Origin: Candidatus Tumulicola sp. | GTDB lineage: Bacteria; Vulcanimicrobiota; Vulcanimicrobiia; Eremiobacterales; Eremiobacteraceae | Assembly (NCBI GenBank): GCA_035601835.1 | Contig: DATNNM010000009.1 | Coordinates: forward strand, 79,194-143,193 | Direction: 5' to 3' | DNA: 64,000 nucleotides | In this document: piece by piece, positions 31,525 to 40,439 of the stretch | Position numbering within the stretch: position 1 is the stretch's first letter | How the letters are laid out: each line of letters starts with the position of its first letter | Program-made: the position numbers and the translations under genes | The notes under the pieces: model-generated | What the model saw: the letters and a program-made list of their open reading frames with translations, nothing else | Told to the model about the DNA's origin: nothing | The model's database searches: none

Positions 31525-31983
31525 CTACGGTGGCCAGACGACCTGCGTGTCGCGCTCCCAACCCTCATTTTCGAGCTTGATGTGCTCGATCGCGACCGCA
31601 TCGGCGTTCGCGTCAAGATCGGGGAGGGCCTGATACTCCGAAACCCAGCAGCGGTGGATCAAGTACGAGAGCACTTTTTGGCCGGCTTCATTGAAGACAT
31701 CGAGGATCATGTCTTTTCGGAAATTGGCGATGCCCGGGCCGGCGCCCGGATTCACCGCGAGATTGGCCCACTTCTCGAATTCAGTGTCGCTGGTGATGCC
31801 GCGCTCGAGCGTGATCGGCTCATACTTGGTCCGCCCCGGCAACTCGAGAATCCCGCTCGGGTCGCCGCCTTCGCGGTGTTGGACGACCTCGGTCGTGCGT
31901 CGCAATGCGCTCACCTTACTCACGCCGGCGACGTAGCGGCCATCCCACTTGACGCGGAATTTGAAGTTCTCTAGGGGGTCCAT
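31525..31983 (-). CDS. Phage-tail / contractile injection system tube protein (gp19, TIGR02241 type)
   Basis: 152 residues. DPLENFKFRVKWDGRYVAGVSKVSAL, REGGDPSGILELPGRTKYEPITLERGIT, FEKWANLA and LENEGWERDTQV are the conserved motifs of the T4 gp19-like tube proteins found in extracellular contractile systems (Afp/PVC/MAC) and Myoviridae. In those systems the tube lies inside a sheath and needs baseplate, sheath and AAA+ genes. None of these is nearby: the neighbours are a small zinc-ribbon ORF, a VOC stub and a cupin. The gene looks intact but isolated. Confidence 0.85.
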   Translation of the reverse strand: MDPLENFKFRVKWDGRYVAGVSKVSALRRTTEVVQHREGGDPSGILELPGRTKYEPITLERGITSDTEFEKWANLAVNPGAGPGIANFRKDMILDVFNEAGQKVLSYLIHRCWVSEYQALPDLDANADAVAIEHIKLENEGWERDTQVVWPP

Positions 31984-32079
31984 AGTCGCCCGAGGATTCC
32001 AGACGGCCTTTTGCCAGTCCCCCGCTCCTGCGGCCGCAAGGCGTAACGTTTTCGGGGCTTCGGCGGTCTAACTAATACG

Positions 32080-32229
32080 ATGAAAACGCTCTCTGAGGCC
32101 CTGCGCGACGGATGGCGGTTAGCCGGCCGGATTGATTCACAATTCGTGCACGTGGTCCGCCAAGAAGGCAGATACTTGCGCGGCGCACTGGCCCTCGCTC
32201 CGCTGCCCACCCAACCAACAACAAAGTAG
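32080..32229 (+). CDS. Small hypothetical ORF
   Basis: 49 codons from ATG 32080 to TAG 32227-32229, reading MKTLSEALRDGWRLAGRIDS then QFVHVVRQEGRYLRGALALA. The residue pattern (alternating hydrophobic, charged and glycine) looks like a real beta-rich micro-protein and not chance. No Shine-Dalgarno is evident. It lies between the tail-tube gene and the cupin gene. Confidence 0.4.
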   Translation: MKTLSEALRDGWRLAGRIDSQFVHVVRQEGRYLRGALALAPLPTQPTTK

Positions 32230-32301
32230 CTCCCCTTCGCAACTCCACGGCGGGTTGCAGCCGTTTTGGCATTGAACCTCAAACGGTGAGGGGAGAAGTT
32301 C

Positions 32302-32799
32302 ATGCTCGCTTCACTAATCCGTCCACTAACCATTCTCGGCCTTCTCATCACGTTGGGCTCGGGCGCCACAACCTCGCACCCGTTCATCGATACTGTTGGG
32401 GACCGCATGACGGTAGAGGTATCCTCGACCGACACGAACGGCGTCAGCTCGACGTTGCGCGTGGATCCTTCCCCGGGCCATGGTCCGAGAGCGCATATCC
32501 ACAGCCGCGAGGACGAGATCTACGTTGTCATGCGTGGGCACTTTCGTTTTTGGAGCGGTACGCGCGTTGTCGACGCAATGCCAGGGAGCGTTATCTTTTT
32601 GCCACGTAATAAACCGCATCAGTGGCTCAACGTTGGTAAAACGACAGGTGAGCTGATCTTGACAATAGTCCCCGGCGGTTTGGACCGATTCTTTGTAGAG
32701 GCGAGTAAGCGGGGTCTGAGGATCCCGAAAGATAATGCCGCGATAGATCGCCTGCGCGCCACGTATGGCATACGCCCCGCTCCCTCATTCGTAAAATAG
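32302..32799 (+). CDS. Exported cupin-domain protein
   Basis: 165 residues. A hydrophobic start (LTILGLLITLGSGATTS) looks like a signal peptide. The cupin body shows GHGPRAHIHSREDEIYVVMRGHFRFW (motif 1 with His-x-His and Glu) and PGSVIFLPRNKPHQWLNVG (motif 2 with His). A single-domain cupin with intact metal ligands; small-molecule binding or oxygenase activity is possible. GAGGGGAGAAG lies before the ATG. The neighbouring GH125 gene converges on it. Confidence 0.75.
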   Translation: MLASLIRPLTILGLLITLGSGATTSHPFIDTVGDRMTVEVSSTDTNGVSSTLRVDPSPGHGPRAHIHSREDEIYVVMRGHFRFWSGTRVVDAMPGSVIFLPRNKPHQWLNVGKTTGELILTIVPGGLDRFFVEASKRGLRIPKDNAAIDRLRATYGIRPAPSFVK

Positions 32800-32812
32800 C
32801 GTCACGAAAAGG

Positions 32813-34237
32813 TCATTCCTGGAGCAGGCGCAGCAGCGTCGCTTGGATCGCGTATGCGTTGAGCAGCGCTTGAGCGTCATCGACCACACGTGGCGTTCGG
32901 CGTTCCAGCGGCAGAATCGAAATCTCTTCGAGCGGCGGAAGCGGGTTTAACGGCAGCACGGTGGCGCTGCGGAAGATCAACTCCGCAAACATCGCGTTGC
33001 CCCATCCGAACTCCGTGCGCGTGAACTGTGACGGATCGTTCGGGTCGAAGCTCTCGTGGATGAGCTCGTCCGTTGGATTCGAGAGATGGACCTGGCCGAT
33101 GGTGTCGGACACTTCCTTGGGCGTCGGCGCGGTGAGCCCACGAGCGATGATGCCGAGCGGCCACACCCATCCCGTGCGCGTGTGCGGGCTGCCCAATCCT
33201 TCCGCGTAGCGGCCCCGATAGTAATACGGGTTGTCGGACGAGAGCGCGAAGCGCCGCGTGTTGTTGTAGACCGGATCTTCCTTAGATACGTAGCCGAGGT
33301 ACGGCGCCGAGACCAGATTGGGCACGTTGGCGTCGTCCATCAGCTCGACGTTGCCCCTGCCGTCCACCTCGTACGCGTAGAGCCAGCCATAGCGGAAGTC
33401 GTAGACGACGCCGTTGCGGTCGATGCCGGCCCGGACTTGGCCGGCGAGCGCGCGCGCCTTTGCGGCCAGGTCGAGATCGCCGTATCCCGTCACCGCCAGC
33501 TCGGCAAGTTCGCGCAGCGCCACTTCTGCCAACATCTGCTGCGGAATATTGAACGGATAGCGCACGGGATCGTCTGACGGGCGGAATGCGCTCCAGATCA
33601 TCCCCGTGTCGGCATAGTCCGCGCCGCGGCCGTGATTGTCCAAGAACCGAGACGTGTACTGCGAGCAGCGCCGGTGTTGCTGCTCGCAAGCAAAGGTCGA
33701 AACCGTATGAGCCAGCGCCCAGTGCAGCTTTCGCGTGAAGACCCTGCGGTCGTGCGTCTGTTTCCAATAGGTCCACGCGAGCGTCACGGGGTAGGCCAAC
33801 GAATCGACCTCCCACTTCTCTTCCCAGATCTGGTAGCCGACCGTGAACGCGTTGGCGCGCGGATTCTTGAGCACGTTCTTCGCGTTGCGCTCGATCACGG
33901 CGCGTATCAGTGAGCCTAATCTTGTGACCGCCGGGATGAAGCGCACGTAGGGGATGGTCTGCGCCGACGAATCGCGCAGCCACATGGCGGGGATATCGCC
34001 GGTCTGGACGTACATGGTCCCGTCATCTTGGCGGAAAAAATCTCTGGCCAAAGTATGGAAAAGCGTGACGGTCGGGATGTCGAGCGTCGGCTGCCTGCCG
34101 ATCTGCATGACGATGCGTACCGTGCCGGCGAGCGGATCCACGGTGAACGTCGTGTCGGTTTGCTGGGAGGCTGCGGGCGAAGCGCCGGCGATCATCACCG
34201 AGACAAGAGGCAACGCCAAGCGGTATAAATGCAACAC
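32813..34237 (-). CDS. Exported GH125-family exo-alpha-1,6-mannosidase
   Basis: 474 residues with a signal peptide (LPLVSVMIAGASPAASQQ). The family's hallmarks are GTMYVQTGDIPAMWLRDSSAQTIPY near residue 75, GYQIWEEKWEVDSLAYPVTLAW and TEFGWGNAMFAELIF at the C-terminus. GH125 enzymes are inverting, metal-independent exo-1,6-mannosidases of N-glycan-like substrates. Predicted substrate: mannan or mannosylated glycoprotein outside the cell. No other glycosidase or sugar transporter is encoded nearby. Confidence 0.87.
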   Translation of the reverse strand: MLHLYRLALPLVSVMIAGASPAASQQTDTTFTVDPLAGTVRIVMQIGRQPTLDIPTVTLFHTLARDFFRQDDGTMYVQTGDIPAMWLRDSSAQTIPYVRFIPAVTRLGSLIRAVIERNAKNVLKNPRANAFTVGYQIWEEKWEVDSLAYPVTLAWTYWKQTHDRRVFTRKLHWALAHTVSTFACEQQHRRCSQYTSRFLDNHGRGADYADTGMIWSAFRPSDDPVRYPFNIPQQMLAEVALRELAELAVTGYGDLDLAAKARALAGQVRAGIDRNGVVYDFRYGWLYAYEVDGRGNVELMDDANVPNLVSAPYLGYVSKEDPVYNNTRRFALSSDNPYYYRGRYAEGLGSPHTRTGWVWPLGIIARGLTAPTPKEVSDTIGQVHLSNPTDELIHESFDPNDPSQFTRTEFGWGNAMFAELIFRSATVLPLNPLPPLEEISILPLERRTPRVVDDAQALLNAYAIQATLLRLLQE

Positions 34238-34298
34238 GCGGCCGCTTCGCAGCCGCGGGTCGTTATTCCGGTTCGTGAAAGAGTTTTAGGAGGGGGCT

Positions 34299-34478
34299 TT
34301 AGCTGGCGGCTGCGTCCTCGTCGAAACACATGGTGTCGACTATCGTCATAACACGGCGTATTTCGTCTTGCTCTTGACGGCGTAGGCTAAGGGCCACAAC
34401 GGCGAGCGATACGGTTGCCAGCGTAACGGCGATCGCGGTAGCGGCTATAGGCATGATGGTCGTAATGAAGAGATGCAA
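34299..34478 (-). CDS. Small single-pass membrane protein (hypothetical)
   Basis: About 59 residues from TTG 34478. One transmembrane helix (PIAATAIAVTLATVSLAVVAL) is followed by a polar tail with RRQEQDEIRRVM and MCFDEDAAAS. The frame is open upstream to 34598 without protein-like composition. ATG 34454 is an alternative start. Unassigned. Confidence 0.4.
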   Translation of the reverse strand: MHLFITTIMPIAATAIAVTLATVSLAVVALSLRRQEQDEIRRVMTIVDTMCFDEDAAAS

Positions 34479-34612
34479 CTTGAGTCTTTTCCTCTCGCCC
34501 CCAGGCACTAGTATGACGAAGCCGCCAGGCCTTTCGTTACATGGGCTTCCGCACTTCGGGACGTCGCGAGCACAGGTAAAGCGGCCCGCACGGCGCACCC
34601 ATACTAAAGCGC

Positions 34613-35806
34613 ATGTTCACGAAGCTTCTCCCCATCCTCGGCATCACGTTCATCGACATTCTGGGATTCTCCATACTGATCCCGATCATGCCCTATTTCG
34701 CGAAGCATTTCGGCGCTTCGGATCTGGTGGTCGGCCTCTTGTTTTCGACTTTTGCCGCTTTCCAGTTCCTCGCGGGCCCTGTCTGGGGCAACGTCAGCGA
34801 CCGCATCGGGCGCAAGTCGGTGCTCATCATCAGCCAGATCGGCGCGACCCTCGGATGGGGGCTGCTCGCGTTCGCCAATAGCCTGCCGCTGGTGTTCGTG
34901 GCACGCATCATCGAGGGGGCCTCCGGCGGCAACATCAGCGTGACCCAAGCCTATGTCGCCGACCTTGTGGAACCCAAGAAGCGCGCACGCGCGTTCGCGT
35001 ACGTCGGCGCGGCGTTCAGCGCAGGCATCGTCTTCGGCCCGCTGTTCGGCGGCTTGCTGTACGCGCGTTTCGGTTTCCCTGCACCGTTTCTCGCGGCGGC
35101 TGGGCTGCAGTTCTTCACTTTGCTGCTGACGATCTTCATGCTGCCCGAGTCGCGCAACCGCGACCAGCAGGCGCAGGTGGCGACCTTCGCCGACATCTCC
35201 AAGTCGCTGGGCAATCCGAAGCTCGCTCCGTTGCTCTGGCAGCTGTGGGCGTTTTCGCTCGCGCTCTACGCGTGGTTCGCCGTTTTCACGCTGCTGATGC
35301 AGGAAGGGCTCGGCTTCAGCCCCACGCAGACCATGTTCTTCTTCGCCAGTTTCGGCGTCTTGAGCGTCGTGCTGCAAGTCTTCGTGGTGGGGCGGATCTA
35401 CGACCGGCTGGGCGATCGGGGCAGTTCCAACATCGGCATCGCCAGCGCGCTGCTCGCGTTTCTGCTCGTTCCCATCGCGCACGATATTGTGACGGTGCTG
35501 CCGACGATGGTGCTTTTCGCCTTCGGCATGGCGCTGGCGCGACCCGGGCTGACTTCGTTGCTCACCGAGGCGTCTCCCGAGAATCAGCGCGGCACGATAT
35601 TGGGCGTCGGCTCGTCGCTCGACAATCTCTCGGGCGTGCTGATGCCGCCGGTGTCGACGGGGATCCTCGGACGTTTCGGCCCGCATTACGCCGGATTGAC
35701 GTCGGCCGTGTGGGCGACCGTCGCGCTAGTCATGGGATTGCTCGCGCAACGCCGCGAGGCCGTGCCTGCTGAGATAACCGCCGTGGAGTCCTCAGCTACA
35801 GACTAG
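34613..35806 (+). CDS. MFS transporter, TetA/multidrug-efflux-like
   Basis: 397 residues and about 12 transmembrane segments (first: LPILGITFIDILGFSILIPIMPYFA). The loop 2-3 signature GNVSDRIGRKSVLIISQIGA is MFS motif A, and VARIIEGASGGNISVTQAYVADLVEPKKRARAF is the motif C/D region of TetA-type drug:H+ antiporters. Probably exports a small toxic molecule; drug specificity is unknown. The start is ATG 34613; no regulator lies beside it. Confidence 0.87.
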   Translation: MFTKLLPILGITFIDILGFSILIPIMPYFAKHFGASDLVVGLLFSTFAAFQFLAGPVWGNVSDRIGRKSVLIISQIGATLGWGLLAFANSLPLVFVARIIEGASGGNISVTQAYVADLVEPKKRARAFAYVGAAFSAGIVFGPLFGGLLYARFGFPAPFLAAAGLQFFTLLLTIFMLPESRNRDQQAQVATFADISKSLGNPKLAPLLWQLWAFSLALYAWFAVFTLLMQEGLGFSPTQTMFFFASFGVLSVVLQVFVVGRIYDRLGDRGSSNIGIASALLAFLLVPIAHDIVTVLPTMVLFAFGMALARPGLTSLLTEASPENQRGTILGVGSSLDNLSGVLMPPVSTGILGRFGPHYAGLTSAVWATVALVMGLLAQRREAVPAEITAVESSATD

Positions 35807-35855
35807 CCCCCCAATTGTTAGGGGTCATCGGCTGACGTACGCGAACAACGAGCCT

Positions 35856-36827
35856 ATGCATTACGCTTTGAACACTCCAAGGGTCCGCGATTCGATGCGG
35901 TTACAGCTCTCGCTTGCCGCGGTCGTGCTCATATCCGGGATGGTGTTGTCATGGGGCGTTGCCGGTGCCGGCACGACGCGCACGTGCTTCGAGTGGGAGA
36001 AAAACAATCCCGACGCAACCGGCGTGAATCTCATCTCCCTGTGTCAGAACGAGTTGGCGGTTCGTGCGAACGAATGGAGAGCGACGAGCGATCCCATCAA
36101 AAAGGGCCACTTGCAGATAGGGATGGGAGAAGACTACTGGGCGATCGCGTACTACTGCAGGTACGGCATCCTCAGACATCGCAACGTCGATGCCCGGTGT
36201 GCGCCTGGAACTGACCACGATCTGGCAGTGTCATCTATAGTCGCCGCCAAACTAGCCTACAACAACGCAAAAAGCGATTCGAACAATGCGCGCGAGATCG
36301 TCAAAATAGCAGACGATCTTCTGGCGGGCGAGTTCAACGTGCCGTCGGCGAGCCATCCTGCGTGGCTGCCGGCCCCCGAGAAGCTTTGCGCGCTCCTGGC
36401 TAAGGGGATCAGGGACAGAAATGTCGCCAAGTGGCAGCGATCGGATAAGGGATACTTTTGCGGCAGCCAGGATATGATCTATATTAATTCGAGCGAAGTC
36501 TACATGACTAACTATGACGCCACGGGGCCGACGAAGAAGCGCGTCAGCCGCTTCTATTTAAAGGTTCACGTCTCTGCCAATAGCCTCCAGAAGGACCAAA
36601 TCGCAGCGCCGATCTTATCTCGGCTTTCGGCTATATTTTTTGCGGCCTGCCACCACGACACGCCGGATGATCTTGCAAAAGCCGTACGCGATGTCACGAC
36701 GAGTTCGCTATCGGGGTGCCTCGGCGTGGCGCAAACGCGCTTCACGCCAGGAAGGCATGACCTTAACAGCAGCAATAGCACTGACTCCAATGGCTCAGAG
36801 TTTGAGGTTCAATTGGATGTACCGTGA
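35856..36827 (+). CDS. Exported hypothetical protein with seven or more cysteines
   Basis: 323 residues (or 310 from ATG 35895, closer to the signal peptide LSLAAVVLISGMVLSWGVAGAG). The mature region is soluble, with cysteines at CFEWEKN, SLCQNEL, YYCRYG, DARCAPG, KLCALLA, YFCGSQ and GCLGVAQ suggesting disulfides. Secondary structure looks mixed. I recognise no family. It follows the MFS gene by 49 bases on the same strand. AT-leaning local composition contrasts slightly with its neighbours. Confidence 0.6.
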   Translation: MHYALNTPRVRDSMRLQLSLAAVVLISGMVLSWGVAGAGTTRTCFEWEKNNPDATGVNLISLCQNELAVRANEWRATSDPIKKGHLQIGMGEDYWAIAYYCRYGILRHRNVDARCAPGTDHDLAVSSIVAAKLAYNNAKSDSNNAREIVKIADDLLAGEFNVPSASHPAWLPAPEKLCALLAKGIRDRNVAKWQRSDKGYFCGSQDMIYINSSEVYMTNYDATGPTKKRVSRFYLKVHVSANSLQKDQIAAPILSRLSAIFFAACHHDTPDDLAKAVRDVTTSSLSGCLGVAQTRFTPGRHDLNSSNSTDSNGSEFEVQLDVP

Positions 36828-36838
36828 GACTGACTGAA

Positions 36839-36984
36839 CGGACCTGAAGGTCCGTTGCTACATGAGGGGGTCAGCAGGATCTAAAGATCCTGCTCCACCG
36901 ACGTCCGAACTTCGTTCGGAACGCTACACCCGAGCTTCGCTCGGGTCACTACATTCTTTCCGGGGCTAAAGCCCCGGCACTACA
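36839..36984. repeat. Array of five hairpin repeats of different stem sequences
   Basis: In sequence: GGACC-TGAA-GGTCC (TGCTACA tail), GGATC-TAAA-GATCC, CCGAAC-TTC-GTTCGG (CGCTACA), CCCGAGC-TTC-GCTCGGG (CACTACA) and CCGGGGC-TAAA-GCCCCGG (CACTACA). Arms vary between members but remain base-paired. They fill the gap between two convergent genes. Confidence 0.9.
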
Positions 36985-37010
36985 ACCGGTCGCTACATAG
37001 CTTCGCTGAG

Positions 37011-38912
37011 TCAGATCTTGTGGGGTTTGTCGATGTAGTCTTGGTACACGAGCCCCACGGCGATCTCCATCGATTCCGCCATCAACTGTTTGTCCAGCGT
37101 CAGATCCACGCACGTGCGGCCGGTCGCTTGCGCTTCACGGATGAGATCCGCAGCCGGCCTCTTCGTCTCATAGCCGAGCCACGCCGCGCATGCGACTTCG
37201 CCCGCCGGCACGCCCAAGCTCAATAAGGTGTCGTAATCCGGCAGCGCGACGCCTGGGAACCTGAAGTTGAGGGCGCGCGCATAGGCGGTGTAGCGCGTGC
37301 GCGATGACGTCATGTCGAGCAACGTGACCTGGGCGGAGAGTGCGCGCGTCTGCGCCGCGTAGGTGCCGTCTTGCGAGCGTTGCGCCATGGCGAGCACGGC
37401 ATCCCACGCCGCCACGGCTTTATCCATGGCCGTCTGCACCTTCGGCATGTCTTTCGCCTCGATGTCGCCTTTGGTGGTGTCGATCGCGTTCAAGGCGACG
37501 AGAAAGTCGTTGAGCGAGCGCACCGAATCTTCGCCCATCGAAACGGCGGCGCGCGCGTGGTCGGTCGAGCGCACCAGCTCGTTCGACGATGTGCCGACGC
37601 TTGCGATCAGCGCGCCGTAGTACGGCAGCTGCGCGAGCGTCTTCGCCGAGGGCTGCGCATCGCGCAGCGGCCCGGCCATCTCGCGCAGCAGCGTGAGGTT
37701 ATCGTCGAGGAGACCCGGCGTCGCGCCCTGCACGTCGGAGGTCAGATCGAGCGTGCCGTTGATGTCGCGGGTGATGTGGTCGAGGCCCGCGATGGCGACG
37801 CTCAGATTGTTGCCCTCCTTCTTAGGCTCGCCGACGTTCGGCACGGCGTTGGATAGCGATTGCAGCTGGTTGAAGAACGACGCGAGATCTTGGCGGCCCG
37901 ACTTGACTTGCTCGCTGACGATTGAACCGTCGCTTTTCGTGGCGCTGGTGGCTTCGGCGATCTGCATACTGAGATCACGCCGCCCCGCGTCGAAAATGCC
38001 TGCCTGCTGGAACGCCTGCTGCGACCCGGCCACCGCGCCTGCGACGTCCGGTTTCAGCGCCGCGTCGAGTTCGGCTAAGTGCTGGGTCGCCAGGGGATTC
38101 TGGGGGCGTACTTTGAGCGCCGCGCGCAGGCGCGCTTGCGCGTAGGAAAGGCGTCCTTCTTGTTCGTCGTGCAGTGCTTGGACCGTGAGTTGATCTGCGT
38201 TCGGCCGATCCAGCGCGGCATAGCCGAGCATGTGCGAGACCCGATCTTTGGGCGCCGGATGATTCTCGAACGCTCTGTCCGCTTTGCTTTCGGGAAGGGT
38301 TTGCAGGTCCGCCAGGCGCTCCATCATGTCGACCATAGAGCGCGGGTCGTAACCGGCGCGCGACATCAGCAGCAGCCCATACTGGTCGGCCTGCAACTCG
38401 TCTTGGCGCGAGAACTTGTTGAACAGCAAGTCGCCGCCGTAACCACCGAAGATGTACGCGATCGGCGTCAAGATGGACAGCACGCCGATGAGGATGCTGA
38501 GCAGGTTGCCCTTCTGTCGCAGCGTCACGACGTGGCGGCGCTCGACGTGGCCCATCTCGTGGGCCATGACCGAGGCAAGCTCGTCATCCGACGAAACCGT
38601 GTTCAGCAGCCCGAGGTCGAGATGGATGAAACCGCCCGGGAGCGCGAATGCATTGATCTCGTTGGAGTTGATCACGGTGAATCGGTACGTGATGTCTTGG
38701 CGCACCCGGTATTGCGCGAGCTTGCCGCCGATGCCGGTGACCCACGTCGTGAGGAATGGATCGGTGACGAGCAGGCTTTGTCGATCTATCTGCTTGTTCA
38801 GTCCCTCGCCCTGGGAGATCTCGGCGCTCGTGCTCATGGCGCGAGCGGGCGCAGACGGCATGGCGATGGTGGCGATGAAGACGCTGAGGGTGAGGGCAGC
38901 GATGAAGCGCAT
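37011..38912 (-). CDS. Exported M48-family metalloprotease with TPR-like region (BepA-like)
   Basis: 633 residues. Signal peptide TLSVFIATIAMPSAPARA. The catalytic site is VMAHEMGHVERRHV (HExxH) with the third zinc ligand in QDELQADQYGLLLMSRAGYDP. N-terminal FALPGGFIHLDLGLLNTV is typical of the family. After residue 260 helical repeats follow, then a long helical region without known domain ending with AEVACAAWLGYETK. BepA-like enzymes handle outer-membrane or cell-envelope protein quality control. The size is about 150 residues longer than E. coli BepA. Confidence 0.85.
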   Translation of the reverse strand: MRFIAALTLSVFIATIAMPSAPARAMSTSAEISQGEGLNKQIDRQSLLVTDPFLTTWVTGIGGKLAQYRVRQDITYRFTVINSNEINAFALPGGFIHLDLGLLNTVSSDDELASVMAHEMGHVERRHVVTLRQKGNLLSILIGVLSILTPIAYIFGGYGGDLLFNKFSRQDELQADQYGLLLMSRAGYDPRSMVDMMERLADLQTLPESKADRAFENHPAPKDRVSHMLGYAALDRPNADQLTVQALHDEQEGRLSYAQARLRAALKVRPQNPLATQHLAELDAALKPDVAGAVAGSQQAFQQAGIFDAGRRDLSMQIAEATSATKSDGSIVSEQVKSGRQDLASFFNQLQSLSNAVPNVGEPKKEGNNLSVAIAGLDHITRDINGTLDLTSDVQGATPGLLDDNLTLLREMAGPLRDAQPSAKTLAQLPYYGALIASVGTSSNELVRSTDHARAAVSMGEDSVRSLNDFLVALNAIDTTKGDIEAKDMPKVQTAMDKAVAAWDAVLAMAQRSQDGTYAAQTRALSAQVTLLDMTSSRTRYTAYARALNFRFPGVALPDYDTLLSLGVPAGEVACAAWLGYETKRPAADLIREAQATGRTCVDLTLDKQLMAESMEIAVGLVYQDYIDKPHKI

Positions 38913-38933
38913 GAGATCAGTCCGTTTCCGTTT

Positions 38934-38984
38934 CCGGGGCTAAAGCCCCGGCACTACACCCGAGCTTCGCTCGGGTCGCTACAT
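38934..38984. repeat. Two CTACA-tailed hairpin repeats
   Basis: CCGGGGC-TAAA-GCCCCGG (CACTACA) then CCCGAGC-TTC-GCTCGGG (TCGCTACA), between the amidase end (38991) and the M48 start (38912), both on the minus strand. Confidence 0.85.
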
Positions 38985-38990
38985 GGCAAA

Positions 38991-40439
38991 TTACAGGGCC
39001 AGGGGTGGGTGGCGGCGGTGCCAATCGGTGCGCGACTGGAACTCGTCGCCGAGCGCTATGAGGTCAGCTTCTGAAAATGCTGGTCCGATGAACGAAAGAC
39101 CCGTCGGCAGCCCCTGCTGCCCGAAGCCGTTCGGCACGGCGATCGCCGGAATGCCGGCCAGGTTCGCTGAGGCGATCGGCGATCCGCCCTCGATGCCGGG
39201 ATACGCCTTGTCGAATGAGACGCCGATGGGCAGCGCGACGCTGCCGAACGTGGGAGCGACAAGCGCGTCGAAGCGTTTGAAAAGCTTTGAGAAGCCGCGC
39301 TTGATCGGCGCGCGCTCGCGCATCGCGTCCACATAGTCCACCGCGGGGACGGTGAGATACGAATACCCGCCGCGACGGTCGTCGGGATCGGCCAGCGTCG
39401 CGGCGCGGCCGTCTTGGATGATGTCGCGGAAGGCCGCGGCGCCCTCGGCTGCCAGAATCGTGACGATGCTTGCGCCGTAGCGATGCGCCGGCACCGCGAC
39501 TTCTTCGATGTCCGCAAATTTTCGCAGCACGCCGAGCGCTTTGTCGAAGTTCTTGACGACTTCGGGTTGCGCTTTCTTCGTCGAATCCTTCACCAGGCCG
39601 AGTCGCAAGCGGGATGGTTTCACCAAGTCCAAAACGTCCCTGACTCTCACAGATCCCGGCGCCCCTGGTTTAAGTGAATACAGTGGAACTTCTCTGCTCG
39701 ATGAGGTCGGGTCGTTCGGGTCGCGGCCGGCTATGGCGGCGAGCACGAGTCCGGTGTCCTCTGCGGTCCGGCACATCGGGCCGATTTTGTCGAGCGTCCA
39801 GCACAGCGCCATGGCGCCGTGGCGGCTCACTCTGCCATACGTCGGGCGCAGCCCGGTGATGCCGCAATACGTCGAGGGGTTCACGATCGAGCCGCTCGTC
39901 TCCGAGCCGATCGCGAAGGCCACGAGACCGGCGCCCATCGCGGCGCCTGGTCCGCTCGAGGAGCCGCCGGTCCAGTAATTCGTGTTCCACGGGTTCTTGC
40001 ACGGGCCGGTGAACGAAGCGTTGGCCGAGTTGTAACCGAGACCACCGGCAAGTTCGATCATCGCGAGTTTGGCGATGAGCACGGCGCCGGCCGCCCCCAG
40101 CAGCTTGATCACCGTCGCGTCTTGTTTGAATACCTGGTCGCGATACGGCGCCGCGCCCCAGGTTGTCGGCGCGCCCTTGGCGGCAAGCAGGTCCTTGACG
40201 CCGTACGGAATGCCGTGCAGCGGTCCGTGATCGGTGCCGGCTGCGAGATCGGCGTCGGCCCGCTTGGCCTCGGCCAGCGCGCGATCGGGCATCAGCGTCA
40301 CGACCGCGTTGAGTCTCTTTCCGATGCGTTCGAGCCGCCGCAGGTACATCTGCGTGAGTTCGACCGAGGACACGGAGTGCTTGCGCAGCAACGCGCCGAG
40401 TTCCGAAATCGAAGAGAACGCCATTTGCGCTTCGGTCAC
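38991..40439 (-). CDS. Amidase-signature family hydrolase (GatA/amidase-like)
   Basis: 482 residues. The Ser-cisSer-Lys triad is visible: Lys in PYGVKDLLAAKG, the serines in the glycine/serine-rich NYWTGGSSSGPGAAMGAGL and GSETSGSIVNPSTYCG. This makes it an amidase-signature enzyme, as GatA or a general amidase. No gatB or gatC lies beside it, so a free amidase is more likely. Its start overlaps the Tat-exported protein gene by four bases; whether the amidase is itself exported is unclear (no signal seen). Confidence 0.87.
   Translation of the reverse strand: MTEAQMAFSSISELGALLRKHSVSSVELTQMYLRRLERIGKRLNAVVTLMPDRALAEAKRADADLAAGTDHGPLHGIPYGVKDLLAAKGAPTTWGAAPYRDQVFKQDATVIKLLGAAGAVLIAKLAMIELAGGLGYNSANASFTGPCKNPWNTNYWTGGSSSGPGAAMGAGLVAFAIGSETSGSIVNPSTYCGITGLRPTYGRVSRHGAMALCWTLDKIGPMCRTAEDTGLVLAAIAGRDPNDPTSSSREVPLYSLKPGAPGSVRVRDVLDLVKPSRLRLGLVKDSTKKAQPEVVKNFDKALGVLRKFADIEEVAVPAHRYGASIVTILAAEGAAAFRDIIQDGRAATLADPDDRRGGYSYLTVPAVDYVDAMRERAPIKRGFSKLFKRFDALVAPTFGSVALPIGVSFDKAYPGIEGGSPIASANLAGIPAIAVPNGFGQQGLPTGLSFIGPAFSEADLIALGDEFQSRTDWHRRHPPLAL

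Noticed and set aside
31282..31974. 230-codon plus-strand ORF opposite the tail-tube gene
   Set aside because: The reverse strand encodes a clear gp19-type protein and a zinc-ribbon ORF; the plus-strand product has no protein-like pattern beyond GC-rich shadow composition.
31971..32435. Minus-strand ORF of 154 codons over the small ORF and cupin start
   Set aside because: No family features and it runs against the cupin gene, whose signal peptide and ligands are convincing.
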